From: Sphingopyxis sp.
GTDB taxonomy: Bacteria > Pseudomonadota > Alphaproteobacteria > Sphingomonadales > Sphingomonadaceae
Assembly (NCBI GenBank): GCA_017745175.1
Contig: JAGHZY010000020.1
Span: 69,734-133,733 of the forward strand
Direction: 5' to 3'
Length of the DNA: 64,000 nucleotides
Shown here piece by piece: positions 1 to 8,338 of this stretch. A program made the translations under genes and the position numbers. Under the pieces are notes generated by a model, which did no database searches, was not told the origin of the DNA, and was given only the letters and a program-made list of their open reading frames with translations. Every line of letters starts with the position of its first letter. The stretch's first letter is position 1.

Positions 1-1
1 C

Positions 2-397
2 AACCGTTCGGCCTCGTGCCGCATCCCCTACGGTGCGGGCGCCAAGTCGAAGCGCGTCGAATTCCGCTTCCCCGACGCGATGGCGAACCCCTATCTCTGC
101 TATTCGGCGCTGCTGATGGCGGGCCTCGACGGCATCCAGAACAAGATCCACCCCGGCGACGCGATGGACAAGAATCTCTACGACCTGCCGCCCGAGGAAC
201 TGAGCGAAGTCCCGACCGTGTGCGGCAGCTTGCGCGAAGCGCTCGACAGCCTGCTCGCCGACCACGACTTCCTGCTGAAGGGCGACGTGTTCTCGAAGGA
301 CCAGATCGAAGCCTATGTCGAGTTGAAGTGGGACGAGGTCTATCGCTTCGAACAGACGCCGAGCCCGGTCGAGTTCGACATGTACTACAGCGCCTGA
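2..397 (+). CDS. glnA: Glutamine synthetase type I, C-terminal part (5' truncated by window edge)
   Basis: This is the last 131 codons of the ammonia-assimilating enzyme that makes glutamine from glutamate, ammonia and ATP in the cytoplasm. The frame is open from base 2 and begins inside the conserved NRSASCRIP segment. It continues with RVEFRFPD and [17 protein letters not shown], which are hallmark C-terminal GSI sequences, and ends with the usual tail EFDMYYSA. The adenylylation-site Tyr region (NLYDLPPEE) is visible, so GlnE-type covalent control is plausible. A strong terminator follows 24 bases after the stop codon. Only the start lies outside the window. Confidence 0.97.
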   Translation, partial: NRSASCRIPYGAGAKSKRVEFRFPDAMANPYLCYSALLMAGLDGIQNKIHPGDAMDKNLYDLPPEELSEVPTVCGSLREALDSLLADHDFLLKGDVFSKDQIEAYVELKWDEVYRFEQTPSPVEFDMYYSA

Positions 398-421
398 TCG
401 AAAGATCAGCGACGCCAAGGG

Positions 422-456
422 GGGCGTCCGGTTCGGGGGAACCGGGCGCCCTTTTT
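422..456 (+). terminator. Rho-independent terminator after glnA
   Basis: A 12-bp stem (422-433 pairing with 440-451, one G-T wobble) with a 6-base loop is followed by five T residues. It sits 24 bases past the glnA stop and 18 bases before the end of the convergent minus-strand gene, so it may insulate both. Confidence 0.85.
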
Positions 457-473
457 GCGCGTGACCTCTTGCG

Positions 474-817
474 TCAGCGCGTCGTCATGCCGCGTTTGCC
501 GATCGCGATGAAGGATCCGGGCAGCAGCATCGCGACGAGCGTCGTGACAACGTCGATGGGTTCAATGTCGCCCCGAAGCCGAAAAAGCCGGCGGCCGCCC
601 GGAGCGACAGCACCACCCAGCTGAGGCAGAAGGCCCATAGACAGTCTTCGAGCCCGATCTGCCAGTTCAGCTCGTCGAACGCATTTCGCCAGCGCCAGCT
701 CGCAAGGACGGCCCCTGCCGTCGACTGAAGCAGCGCGCCCACGGCAGCGCCCACCCGCATCTTCAGCGCCGACGCCCCGAACTGCGACGCCTCTTCTCCG
801 GTCGTGGCCTTGTTCAT
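474..817 (-). pseudogene. Small integral membrane protein, frameshifted
   Basis: The gene starts at an ATG that overlaps the stop of the xre-type gene (ATGA), so the two form a translationally coupled pair. The first ~80 residues (MNKATTGEEASQFG...) include two hydrophobic stretches, GAAVGALLQSTAGAVLA and LWAFCLSWVVLSL. After FFGFG near base 575 the frame drifts into a low-quality Ser/Arg/Cys-rich tail that ends at 485. The neighbouring frame instead continues well as GDIEPIDVVTTLVAMLLPG and GSFIAIGKRGMTTR and stops at 474. Adding one G to the GGGG run at the junction joins the two halves into a protein of about 114 residues with a third hydrophobic segment. The family is not recognised; small membrane proteins of this kind often accompany Xre regulators. 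It may be real decay or a homopolymer error. Confidence 0.6.
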
Positions 818-1027
818 CCTTCGTCCTCCGGGATCCGGTGATCGACAAACAGCTCGCGCGTCTCGAGGCCGAACAGCCTGGCCATGCACAGCGCAAGCGG
901 CAGGCTCGGATCATATTTATCGGTTTCGACCGCGTTGGTCGTCTGGCGCGCCACGCCGAGCCGCCGGGCGAGCTCGCCCTGGCTCCATCCCGCTGCTTCG
1001 CGATAGTGCCGAACCCCGATTTTCCAA
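814..1027 (-). pseudogene. Xre-family (Cro/CI-type) small transcriptional regulator, frameshifted near start
   Basis: A clear helix-turn-helix protein is encoded: REAAGWSQGELARRLGVARQ, then TTNAVETDKYDPSLPLALC and MARLFGLETRELF. This matches the ~70-residue regulators that control a neighbouring membrane protein. No ATG, GTG or TTG opens this frame upstream of the HTH. A TTG at 1025-1027, preceded by AGGGAG, would give the typical family start MENRVRHYRE if one G is removed from a GGGG run seven codon positions in. With that correction the gene is 70 codons and ends on the ATG of the membrane-protein gene. The gene is therefore broken by a +1 insertion, or the base is an assembly error. Its likely operator (1038-1057) lies just upstream, which suggests autoregulation. 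Confidence 0.7.
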
Positions 1028-1037
1028 TGCTTGCTCC

Positions 1038-1057
1038 CTGTAAAGAGCTGTTTACAG
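1038..1057. promoter_or_regulatory. Palindromic operator, probably for the Xre regulator
   Basis: A 20-base inverted repeat has arms CTGTAAA and TTTACAG separated by GAGCTG. It lies 11 bases upstream of the likely xre start and between two divergent genes. TGTAA/TTACA-type palindromes are typical of small Xre regulators, so autoregulation is inferred. Confidence 0.6.
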
Positions 1058-1134
1058 CCCGAAGGTCGCCGCGATTACGCTTTGGTAAGCCGAAGCCGCT
1101 ATCGGCAGACCGGGCTTTCGAGGAGGCACCCGAT

Positions 1135-1653
1135 ATGTTGCGCATCATGATAGCAGCCGCCGCGATGCTGCTTGCGACCGGCTGTGGCAAGATGGCCGAG
1201 TTGGCGAACCAGACGCGTACCGTTGCGGCGCCGCGCGAAGAGGTATTCGCGAAGATGTTCGGCGACGACAGCGCCTTCACCGGCCTGCCGCTCGTCACCA
1301 ACGGCGGCTCGACGCGGCTCTATGAACTCGTCGCGCAAAAGGGCGACCCGGGTTTCGAAAGGCTGATCCCCGACAAGCGGCCCGACGCGTACAAGGTCAA
1401 GATCGCCGTCGCGATGGAAATCCCGCGCGAAGCGCATCTGATCTACAGCGTCGACGATGGCGCGCTGACTACCGGCCTGAAATTCACCTTCGAGGAACTC
1501 GCACCCGATCGGACCAGTGTTGCCTTCACCATTGACGATCTGACCGGTCACGGCACGAAAGGCCTGGAAGTGAACCGCTCCGCGCTGCGAAAAATCGCAC
1601 GCGATGCACTCGACAAGCTCGATGATTTCGACGAGTTCAAGGAACCCGCCTGA
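1135..1653 (+). CDS. Putative lipoprotein of unknown function, 172 aa
   Basis: The product has a short lipoprotein signal: MLRIMIAAAAMLLATGC, with lipobox LATGC and acylated Cys at residue 17, so it is predicted to be membrane-anchored in the periplasm. The start at 1135 is chosen because a perfect AGGAGG lies 8 bases upstream; the open frame extends further 5' but that part overlaps the divergent regulator. The mature part is soluble and mixed alpha/beta, with repeated charged segments (GFERLIPDKRPDAYKVKIAV, FTFEELAPDRTSVAFTIDD) and an acidic C terminus DKLDDFDEFKEPA. No enzyme motif is recognised. It could be a START/SRPBCC-like ligand-binding protein, but this is only a guess from the pattern. 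Confidence 0.75.
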   Translation: MLRIMIAAAAMLLATGCGKMAELANQTRTVAAPREEVFAKMFGDDSAFTGLPLVTNGGSTRLYELVAQKGDPGFERLIPDKRPDAYKVKIAVAMEIPREAHLIYSVDDGALTTGLKFTFEELAPDRTSVAFTIDDLTGHGTKGLEVNRSALRKIARDALDKLDDFDEFKEPA

Positions 1654-1762
1654 GACGGACCGATCCCCATATATGGGTTGGTAAATCAGCGAGGTTGCGG
1701 TCCCCTTCGATGGATGGCAGACCGGCTTTCGGGTCCGTCCGATCTCGAAAGGCTGCTCGCCC

Positions 1763-3223
1763 ATGCGGATGCGCATTTTTGCCGCCCTTGCTCCCCTGAT
1801 CCTCGCCTCGTGCGGCGGAGGCGGAGGCGGGGGTGGCCAGCCGCCCGCCGGCAACTCCCCGCCCAGCTTTACCTCGGCACAGACGGCGAGTGTCGTCGAA
1901 AATACCACCAATGCCTATCAGGCCACCGCGAGCGACCCCGACGGCGATGCGCTCACATTCAGCATCGACGGCGGCGCCGATGCCGGACTGTTCTTGATTA
2001 CATCGGCGGGCGCGCTCCGCTTCAACACCGCGCCCGATTACTCGTCGCCCGCCGATGCCGATCGCAACAATGTCTACAATATCCAGCTCCGCGTCAGCGA
2101 CGGGCGCGCGAGCGCGACATTGACGGTCAACATCACCGTCACCAACAGCGCCGACGGAATCGCGGTCGTGCGTGTCGCGCCCGTCGGATCCACCAGTTTC
2201 AACCGGCCGGTCTATCTTGCGCCCATCCCCGGCGACAGCAGCAACGTCTATGTCGTGGAGAATGGCGGCGGCGTCTACCGGTTCAATCCGACGACCGGCA
2301 GCAGCACCCGTGTCCTCAACATCACCGATATCTCGACGGGCGGCGAACGCGGGCTGCTCGGCCTCGCGGTCGACCCCGGCAATGTGAACCGTCTGATGAT
2401 CGTCGCCACCGCGCCCGACGGCGCGGTGCAGGTCCGGCGCTATACGCTGGGCACGGCGCAGCCGGAGACGAACTATATAACGGCCCTGTCGACGCCGCAC
2501 GCCGATTCGGCCAATCACAATGGCGGCTGGATCGGCTATGGCCCCGACGGGTACATCTATGTCGCCGTCGGCGATGGCGCCACGGGCGGCGACCCCGCGC
2601 AGGACACGAATTCGCGCCTCGGCAAGATCCTGCGGCTCGCGGTCGATCCCGCCAACGCCAACCGGTTCGTCCCGGCGCCGGGCAATCCCTATATTTCGGG
2701 CGGCGGCGATCCCTATGTCTTCGCGCGCGGCCTCCGCAATCCCTTCCGGGCGTCCTTCCAGGGATCGACCCTCGTGATCGGCGATGTGGGCGAGAGCAAT
2801 GTCGAAGAAATCAGCATGATGCCGACATCGACGCCGGGGCTCAATTTCGGCTGGCCCTTCATGGAAGGAACGCGTGTCAACCGCAGTGGGGGCCCTTCAG
2901 GCCTCACACCGCCGGTCGCAGAATATGCGCCCGCCTTGGGCCGGAGCGTGATCGGCGGCTATGTCTATCGCGGGCCGATCGCATCGCTGCGCGGACAATA
3001 TGTCTTCGGCGATTTCATCTCGGCCAATGTGTGGACGCTACCCTTCGCCGATTTCGTGCAGGGGCAGACGCTGCCGTCGTCGCGCTTCGCCAATCGCAAC
3101 GACGACTTCAGACCCGATACCGACACGCTCCGGCAACTCGCCTCCTTCGGCGAGGACAGCGCGGGCAACCTCTATATCGTCAGCATCTCCGGCAACATCT
3201 TCATGGTGCGCCCGCGAAACTGA
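1763..3223 (+). CDS. Lipoprotein with cadherin-like domain and glucose/sorbosone dehydrogenase beta-propeller
   Basis: A 486-residue exported protein. The N terminus MRMRIFAALAPLILASC is a lipoprotein signal with lipobox LASC, followed by an unusual run of eight glycines. Residues ~33-128 resemble a cadherin/VCBS-type domain (VVENTTNAYQATASDPDGDA, LTFSIDGG, VYNIQLRVSDG). Residues ~135-486 match the soluble PQQ-dependent glucose/sorbosone dehydrogenase propeller: GERGLLGLAVDP, HNGGWIGYGPDGYIYVAVGD, SRLGKILRLAVDP, YVFARGLRNPFRASF, IGDVGESNVEEI. Members of the family oxidise sugars or sugar alcohols with bound PQQ and calcium, but many have no proven substrate. It is a single gene, 109 bases after the upstream lipoprotein and 82 before a peptidase. 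Confidence 0.88.
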   Translation: MRMRIFAALAPLILASCGGGGGGGGQPPAGNSPPSFTSAQTASVVENTTNAYQATASDPDGDALTFSIDGGADAGLFLITSAGALRFNTAPDYSSPADADRNNVYNIQLRVSDGRASATLTVNITVTNSADGIAVVRVAPVGSTSFNRPVYLAPIPGDSSNVYVVENGGGVYRFNPTTGSSTRVLNITDISTGGERGLLGLAVDPGNVNRLMIVATAPDGAVQVRRYTLGTAQPETNYITALSTPHADSANHNGGWIGYGPDGYIYVAVGDGATGGDPAQDTNSRLGKILRLAVDPANANRFVPAPGNPYISGGGDPYVFARGLRNPFRASFQGSTLVIGDVGESNVEEISMMPTSTPGLNFGWPFMEGTRVNRSGGPSGLTPPVAEYAPALGRSVIGGYVYRGPIASLRGQYVFGDFISANVWTLPFADFVQGQTLPSSRFANRNDDFRPDTDTLRQLASFGEDSAGNLYIVSISGNIFMVRPRN

Positions 3224-3305
3224 GGGCACCGGACTTCTTTCGGGCTGAACGCTTGCCGCCGGCGGAAACGCACGGCACAAGGGCGCCTCCCAAGGAGGCT
3301 TCCTC

Positions 3306-4616
3306 ATGAAATCAATGCCATTTGCCGTTCTCGTCGCTCTCCAGCTCGCGCTCGTGCCCGCCGCGCAGGCGAAGCTTGCGAAAGCCGAAAGCGGCATGGC
3401 AAAGACGGTCGAGGCCGAGCAGGCGCGCAGCCTCGCGCTGCTCGAAAGGCTCGTCAACCAGAACAGCGGTTCGCTCAATCTCGAAGGCGTCGAGAAGGTC
3501 GGAGCGATGATGCGTGCCGAGCTCGAGCCGCTCGGCTTCAAGGTCGAGTGGAAGCCGATGCGCGACACCGGCCGCGCCGGCCATCTGATCGCTACCCACA
3601 GCGGCAAGCCCGATACGAAGCGGCTGCTCCTGATCGCGCATCTCGACACCGTTTTCGAACCCGACTCGCCGTTCCAGAAATTCACTCGCAAGGGCGATAT
3701 GGGCGAAGGCCCCGGCGCGGGCGATGACAAGGGCGGCATGGTCGTGATCGTCGCGGCGCTGCGCGCGATGAAGGCGGCGGGCACCCTCAGCGACGCCAAT
3801 ATCGAAATCCACATGACCGGCGACGAGGAGGATTCGGGCACGCCGATCGAAAAGGCGCGCGCCGACCTGATCGCCGCGGGCAAGCGCAGCGACGTCGCGC
3901 TCGATTTCGAAGGGCTGGTGCGCGATAACGGCGCTGACATGGGCTCGGTCGCGCGCCGCTCGTCCGATAGCTGGACGGTCACCGCGACAGGCAGGAGCGC
4001 GCACAGCTCGGGCATCTTCAGCGCCGCGGCGGGCGACGGCGCCATCTATGAACTGACGCGCATCATTCACCGCTTCCGCACCGAGCTTCCCGAGCCGAAC
4101 CTGACCTTCAACGTCGGACTGATCGCGGGCGGCCAGCAGGCCGAACTCGACGCGGGCGGCATTCGCGCCACCGTCAACGGCAAGACCAACATCATCGCGC
4201 CCGTGGCGGTCGCGCGCGGCGACCTGCGTGCGCTGTCGCCCGACCAGATCGAGCGGGTGAAGGCGAAAATGGCGGCGATCGTCGCCGAACACGCCCCCGG
4301 CACCGACGCGAAGATCGCCTTCGATCCCGGCGGCTATCCATCGATGGCGCCAACCGACGGCAACCGCGCGCTGCTCGCCAAACTCAACGGCGTGAACCGC
4401 GACCTCGGCCTTGCCGAAATGGCGCCGCTCGACCCGCTGAAACGCGGGGCGGGCGACATCAGTTTCGTCGCCGCCGACGTCGACGGGCTCGCGGGACTCG
4501 GGCCGTACAGCACCGGCGACCATGCGCCGGGAGAGGCGGTCGATATCCCGAGCATCAGCCGGCAGGCGACGCGCGCTGCCATCCTGATGTCACGTCTTTC
4601 TGCTGAAAAGCGCTGA
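3306..4616 (+). CDS. Secreted M20-family zinc peptidase (glutamate carboxypeptidase-like)
   Basis: A 436-residue metallopeptidase with a Sec signal (MKSMPFAVLVALQLALVPAAQA), so it is periplasmic. The M20 two-zinc centre is complete: HLDTVF (His ligand and catalytic Asp) near residue 115, GAGDDKGG (bridging Asp) near 140, GDEEDSG (catalytic Glu plus Glu ligand) near 178, an Asp ligand in ALDFEG, and the final His in STGDHAPGE. A dimerisation/lid domain lies between ~215 and 330. The family removes C-terminal glutamate or cleaves small dipeptides, so it is likely to serve nutrient peptide or folate-type substrate breakdown. The start at 3306 follows AGGAGG at 3293-3298. The gene stands alone. 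Confidence 0.93.
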   Translation: MKSMPFAVLVALQLALVPAAQAKLAKAESGMAKTVEAEQARSLALLERLVNQNSGSLNLEGVEKVGAMMRAELEPLGFKVEWKPMRDTGRAGHLIATHSGKPDTKRLLLIAHLDTVFEPDSPFQKFTRKGDMGEGPGAGDDKGGMVVIVAALRAMKAAGTLSDANIEIHMTGDEEDSGTPIEKARADLIAAGKRSDVALDFEGLVRDNGADMGSVARRSSDSWTVTATGRSAHSSGIFSAAAGDGAIYELTRIIHRFRTELPEPNLTFNVGLIAGGQQAELDAGGIRATVNGKTNIIAPVAVARGDLRALSPDQIERVKAKMAAIVAEHAPGTDAKIAFDPGGYPSMAPTDGNRALLAKLNGVNRDLGLAEMAPLDPLKRGAGDISFVAADVDGLAGLGPYSTGDHAPGEAVDIPSISRQATRAAILMSRLSAEKR

Positions 4617-4634
4617 GCCGAAACTTTTCTTCCT

Positions 4635-4706
4635 CGTCACCCCGGACTTGATCCGGGGTCCATCCTGCGGCCGGTAAATGGATGCCGGATCAAGTCCGGC
4701 ATGACG
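4635..4706. repeat. Intergenic long inverted repeat (two arms of 29 bases)
   Basis: Left arm 4635-4663 and right arm 4678-4706 are nearly reverse-complementary. Each arm also contains a smaller palindrome around CCGGACTTGATCCGG. The same element, with perfect arms, recurs at 27632-27704, so it is a dispersed intergenic repeat that can form a cruciform or an RNA hairpin. Confidence 0.85.
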
Positions 4707-4790
4707 AAAAAGGGCGGCGGCGCTTGATTCATTCGCCGCTATCATTAGGTAGCAATGCGAGACGTATTTTCAGACGCCGATGGGAGAAAT

Positions 4791-6227
4791 ATGATGAGCA
4801 CCGAAACGCACCTCAAGCAAAATTACATCGGCGGCCGCTGGGTCGACAGCAAGGGCGGCAAGCTCCACGACGTGATCAACCCCGCGACCGAGGAAGCGGC
4901 CTCGACCGTCGTGCTCGGCACCGCGGCCGACGTCGACGATGCGGTCGCCGCGGCGAAGGAGGCCTTCAAAAGCTTCTCGCAGACGACGCGCGAGGAACGC
5001 CTCGAGCTGCTGAACCGCATCGTCGAGGAATACAAGAAGCGCGTCCCCGACCTTGCGAAGTCGATGGCGTCCGAAATGGGCGCGCCGGTCAGCTTCGCCG
5101 GCACCGCGCAGGTCGGCGCCGGCATCGGCGGCTTCCTCGGCACGATCGCCGCTCTCAAGGATTTCAGCTTCACCGAAAAATATGCCGCAGGCGTCATCGC
5201 CTACGAACCGATCGGTGTCGTCGGCATGATCACCCCGTGGAACTGGCCGCTCAACCAGATCGCATTGAAGGTCGCCCCCGCGCTCGCGGGCGGCAACACG
5301 ATGGTGCTGAAGCCGTCCGAAGAATGCCCCGGCAACGCTGTTATCTTCGCCGAAATCCTCGACGCCGCGGGCGTGCCCCCGGGCGTGTTCAACCTCGTGC
5401 AGGGCGACGGCCCGACCGTCGGCAACGCGATCAGCGCGCATCCCGGCATCGAGATGGTCAGCTTCACCGGCTCGACCCGCGCGGGCATCCTTGTCGCCAA
5501 GGCGGCCGCCGACACCGTCAAGCGCGTCCATCAGGAACTCGGCGGCAAGTCGCCGAACATCGTCCTGCCCGATGCGGACCTCGAAACCGTGCTGCCGCCG
5601 ACGGTGCAGGGCGTGCTCGTCAACACCGGCCAGAGCTGCATCGCGCCGACGCGCATCCTCGTCCAGAAGGACCGCGAGGCCGAAGCCGTCGGCGTGATCA
5701 AGGCGATGTTCGACGGCACCTCGGTCGGCGATCCGCAGGCCGAGGGCGGCCACATCGGACCCGTCGTCAACAAGGCGCAGTTCGACAAGATCCAGGGTCT
5801 GATCCAGTCGGCGATCGACGAGGGCGCGACGCTCGAGACCGGCGGCACCGGCCTGCCCTCGAACGTCAATCGCGGCTATTATATCAAGCCGACCGTCTTC
5901 TCGGGCGTGACGCGCGACATGCGCATCGCCAACGAGGAAATCTTCGGCCCCGTCGCGACGATCATGGCCTATGGCGACCTCGACGAGGCGGTCGATATCG
6001 CCAACGACACCGAATACGGCCTCTCGGCCGTGGTCTCGGGCGACCCCGCCAAGGCGGCCGAGATCGCGCCGAAACTGCGCGCCGGCATGGTCGCGGTCAA
6101 CGCGTGGGGCCCCGGCCCGGGCGCGGCGTTCGGCGGCTACAAGGCATCGGGCAACGGCCGGGAAGGCGGCGTGTTCGGGCTCAAGGATTTCATGGAAGTG
6201 AAGTCGATCAGCGGCATTCCGGCCTGA
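4791..6227 (+). CDS. NAD(P)-dependent aldehyde dehydrogenase family protein
   Basis: A 478-residue cytosolic enzyme that oxidises an aldehyde to a carboxylate. It is full length for the ALDH superfamily. The Rossmann part has TPWNWPLNQIALKVAPALAGG and FTGSTRAGI. The general-base Glu is in HQELGGKSPNIVLPDADLE and the nucleophilic Cys is in NTGQSCIAPTR. The C-terminal part carries NEEIFGPVATIMAY and YGLSAVVSGD. The start at 4791 is preferred over the longer frame from 4755 because GGGAGA lies just upstream and homologues begin near here. The substrate cannot be told from sequence; the GQSCIAPTR subtype is common in aromatic and aliphatic aldehyde catabolism of sphingomonads. A repeat-derived hairpin with a T-run follows. 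Confidence 0.93.
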   Translation: MMSTETHLKQNYIGGRWVDSKGGKLHDVINPATEEAASTVVLGTAADVDDAVAAAKEAFKSFSQTTREERLELLNRIVEEYKKRVPDLAKSMASEMGAPVSFAGTAQVGAGIGGFLGTIAALKDFSFTEKYAAGVIAYEPIGVVGMITPWNWPLNQIALKVAPALAGGNTMVLKPSEECPGNAVIFAEILDAAGVPPGVFNLVQGDGPTVGNAISAHPGIEMVSFTGSTRAGILVAKAAADTVKRVHQELGGKSPNIVLPDADLETVLPPTVQGVLVNTGQSCIAPTRILVQKDREAEAVGVIKAMFDGTSVGDPQAEGGHIGPVVNKAQFDKIQGLIQSAIDEGATLETGGTGLPSNVNRGYYIKPTVFSGVTRDMRIANEEIFGPVATIMAYGDLDEAVDIANDTEYGLSAVVSGDPAKAAEIAPKLRAGMVAVNAWGPGPGAAFGGYKASGNGREGGVFGLKDFMEVKSISGIPA

Positions 6228-6237
6228 TATCCTTACG

Positions 6238-6368
6238 CCCTCTCCTTCAGGGGAGGACCGCGGGACTTGCCAGCTTGCTGGCCTAGTCGCAGCGGGTGGG
6301 GTCCATCGGCATTGCGCAAGGTCGATGGACCCCCACCCCGACCCCTCCCCTGAAGGGGAGGGGCTTTT
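6238..6368. repeat. Nested inverted repeat; distal hairpin may end aldehyde dehydrogenase transcript
   Basis: An outer pair of CCTC/GAGG-rich palindromes (6238-6256 and 6342-6363) flanks an inner pair, 6294-6308 with 6323-6338, that are reverse complements around GGGTCCATCG. The distal palindrome is followed by CTTTT, so it can act as a terminator. This composite resembles dispersed intergenic repeats of sphingomonad chromosomes. Confidence 0.75.
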
Positions 6369-6399
6369 GTATGAGCGCAACACCCGCTAAGCGCCCCTC

Positions 6400-7626
6400 A
6401 TGACCACCCGCTCCCCGCTCGCCCCCGACTCCTTTCCGGCCCTCCCCGACATCGCCGGGGTGACGCGCCGCGTCGCGCGCGCGCGCTACAAGGAATGGGA
6501 CCGCTGCGACCTCACCTATATCGAGCTGTCGCCGGGCACCACGGTCGCGGGCGTCTTCACGCGCAATGTGTGCTGCTCGTCCGAAGTCGAGCTCGGCCGC
6601 GAACAGGTGAAGGGCGGCACGGGCCGCGCGCTGATCGTCAACGCGGGCAACAGCAACGCCTTCACCGGCTATCGCGGCCGCGAGGCGGTCGAACAGATCA
6701 TGGCGCAGGTCGCGGACCATCTCGGCTGCGACCCGGCCGAGGTTTTCGTCAGCTCGACCGGCGTGATCGGCGTGCCGCTGCCCAAGGACAAGGCCCGCGC
6801 CGGGGTTGAGGCTGCGCTCACCGCCGAGCCCTGCTCGTGGGAGGCCGTCGCGGAAACGATCGGCACCACCGACACTTTCGCCAAGGGATCGGCCGCCAGC
6901 GCGATCGTCGGCGACACGACCGTGCAGATCGCCGGTGTCGTCAAGGGCTCGGGCATGATCGCCCCCGACATGGCAACGATGCTGGGCTATATCTTCACCG
7001 ACGCCGCAGTCGCCCCCGCGCTGCTGCAGGAGATGCTGGGCGAGGCGACCGGCGGCAGCTTCAACAGCATCACCGTCGACAGCGACACCTCGACGAGCGA
7101 CACCGTGCTGCTGTTCGCCACCGGACAGGCAGGCAATGCCACACTCGCCACGCGCGACGATCCGGGCGCCGACGCGCTTTACGCGGCGATCCGCGAAGTC
7201 GCGCTCGACCTCGCGCATCAGGTCGTGCGCGACGGCGAAGGCGCGTCGAAATTCATCGAGATCGAGGTGACCGGCGCCGTCAGCGACGACAGCGCGAAGC
7301 GCGTCGCGCTCGCGATCGCCAATTCGCCGCTGGTCAAGACCGCGATAGCGGGCGAGGACGCCAATTGGGGCCGCATCGTGATGGCGGTCGGCAAGGCCGG
7401 CGAACCCGCCGACCGCGACCGCCTCGCGATCCGCTTCGGCGATCATTGGGTCGCGAAGGACGGCCTGCCGGTCGACGGCTATGACGAGGCGCCGGTCGCG
7501 GCGCACCTCAAGGGACAGGGTATCCGCGTCGGCGCCGACCTCGGCCTCGGCAAAGGCCGCGCAACCGTCTGGACCTGCGATCTCACCCATGGATACATCA
7601 GCATCAACGCCGACTATCGCAGCTGA
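6400..7626 (+). CDS. argJ: Bifunctional ornithine acetyltransferase / N-acetylglutamate synthase
   Basis: ArgJ moves the acetyl group from N-acetylornithine to glutamate and so closes the cyclic arginine pathway; some forms also use acetyl-CoA. The 408-residue product has the full fold. It self-cleaves before the Thr of the motif GSGMIAPDMATMLGYIFTDA (residues ~184-203), where that Thr becomes the nucleophile and N terminus of the beta chain. Other family signatures are ALIVNAGNSNAFTG, STGVIGVPLP, DSDTSTSDTV, GEGASKFIEI, NSPLVKTA and the C-terminal HGYISINADYRS. The start at 6400 fits alignment with homologues, although no strong ribosome binding site is visible. The gene is monocistronic, followed closely by a frameshifted small gene. 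Confidence 0.97.
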   Translation: MTTRSPLAPDSFPALPDIAGVTRRVARARYKEWDRCDLTYIELSPGTTVAGVFTRNVCCSSEVELGREQVKGGTGRALIVNAGNSNAFTGYRGREAVEQIMAQVADHLGCDPAEVFVSSTGVIGVPLPKDKARAGVEAALTAEPCSWEAVAETIGTTDTFAKGSAASAIVGDTTVQIAGVVKGSGMIAPDMATMLGYIFTDAAVAPALLQEMLGEATGGSFNSITVDSDTSTSDTVLLFATGQAGNATLATRDDPGADALYAAIREVALDLAHQVVRDGEGASKFIEIEVTGAVSDDSAKRVALAIANSPLVKTAIAGEDANWGRIVMAVGKAGEPADRDRLAIRFGDHWVAKDGLPVDGYDEAPVAAHLKGQGIRVGADLGLGKGRATVWTCDLTHGYISINADYRS

Positions 7627-7685
7627 TGCCATTCTGTTAGGGGCCGCCTGCGCGCAATGCAGTGCGTCAACCACAGGAGGCCGTC

Positions 7686-7918
7686 ATGGTACGCCAAAAG
7701 GACTTCGCCGACCTGCCTAGCTTTCGAGATCAGCTCGAAACGGCGTAAGGGTTACCCTTCCGAAACGCACGTCAAACGTGGACACCGCTTCGTCCACGGC
7801 GACAAGGAACTCGTCGAAAAACTCGGTCGCAAGGATCCGTGTCCGTGCGGATCGGGGCAGAGGTTTCCGCAATTGCTGCCTGACATCGGGCCGGTTTCGA
7901 CGGGTCCGGGCGGCATGA
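7686..7918 (+). pseudogene. Small SEC-C zinc-motif protein with two apparent +1 frameshifts
   Basis: A perfect AGGAGG at 7676-7681 precedes ATG at 7686. The first 18 codons read [18 protein letters not shown] and then hit a stop. Another frame continues the protein as [20 protein letters not shown], then [21 protein letters not shown] third frame completes it as [16 protein letters not shown] and a stop at 7916-7918. CPCGSGxRFxxCC is the zinc-binding SEC-C motif also seen at the SecA C terminus. Removing one A from AAA near 7740 and one T from TTT near 7865 gives a continuous 76-residue protein. Both changes are single extra bases in three-base homopolymers. No second defect is seen, so decay is very recent or the bases are assembly errors. 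Function unknown. Confidence 0.75.
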
Positions 7919-7984
7919 TTATTGGCGCGACTGACCGATAGGAAATACCCCCGGCGCCGGCGATCCGGCGTCGGGGAAATTCGC

Positions 7985-8305
7985 TTACAGCGCGCCTTCG
8001 AGCCAGCCCTTGAGCGCGCTCTTCGGCGCCGCGCCGACCTTGGTGTCGGCGATCGCGCCATTCTTGAACAGGATCATCGTCGGAATGCCGCGCACGCCAT
8101 ATTTGGCGGGAGCATCGGGATGATCGTCGATATTGAGCTTGGCGATGACGACCTTGCCCGCGAGCTCGTCCGAAATCTCTTCGAGCGAGGGGCCGATCAT
8201 CTTGCACGGACCACACCATTCGGCCCAGAAATCGACGAGCACGGGGGTGTCGCTGTCGAGCACGTCCGACTGGAAGCTCGCGTCGGTGATAGCCTTGGTA
8301 CCCAT
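7985..8305 (-). CDS. trxA: Thioredoxin
   Basis: A 106-residue cytosolic disulfide reductant that receives electrons from thioredoxin reductase and serves ribonucleotide reductase, peroxiredoxins and others. The active site is the canonical [14 protein letters not shown] at residues ~26-39. The cis-Pro loop is RGIPTM, and the buried Asp is in VDFWAE. Length is normal. It lies 33 bases downstream of addA on the same strand, so it may be read from the long divL-tsaE-amgK-murU-addBA transcript in addition to its own promoter. Confidence 0.97.
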   Translation of the reverse strand: MGTKAITDASFQSDVLDSDTPVLVDFWAEWCGPCKMIGPSLEEISDELAGKVVIAKLNIDDHPDAPAKYGVRGIPTMILFKNGAIADTKVGAAPKSALKGWLEGAL

Positions 8306-8338
8306 AGTCTGAACTCCTGAAATTCCGTTGCTGCCAAG

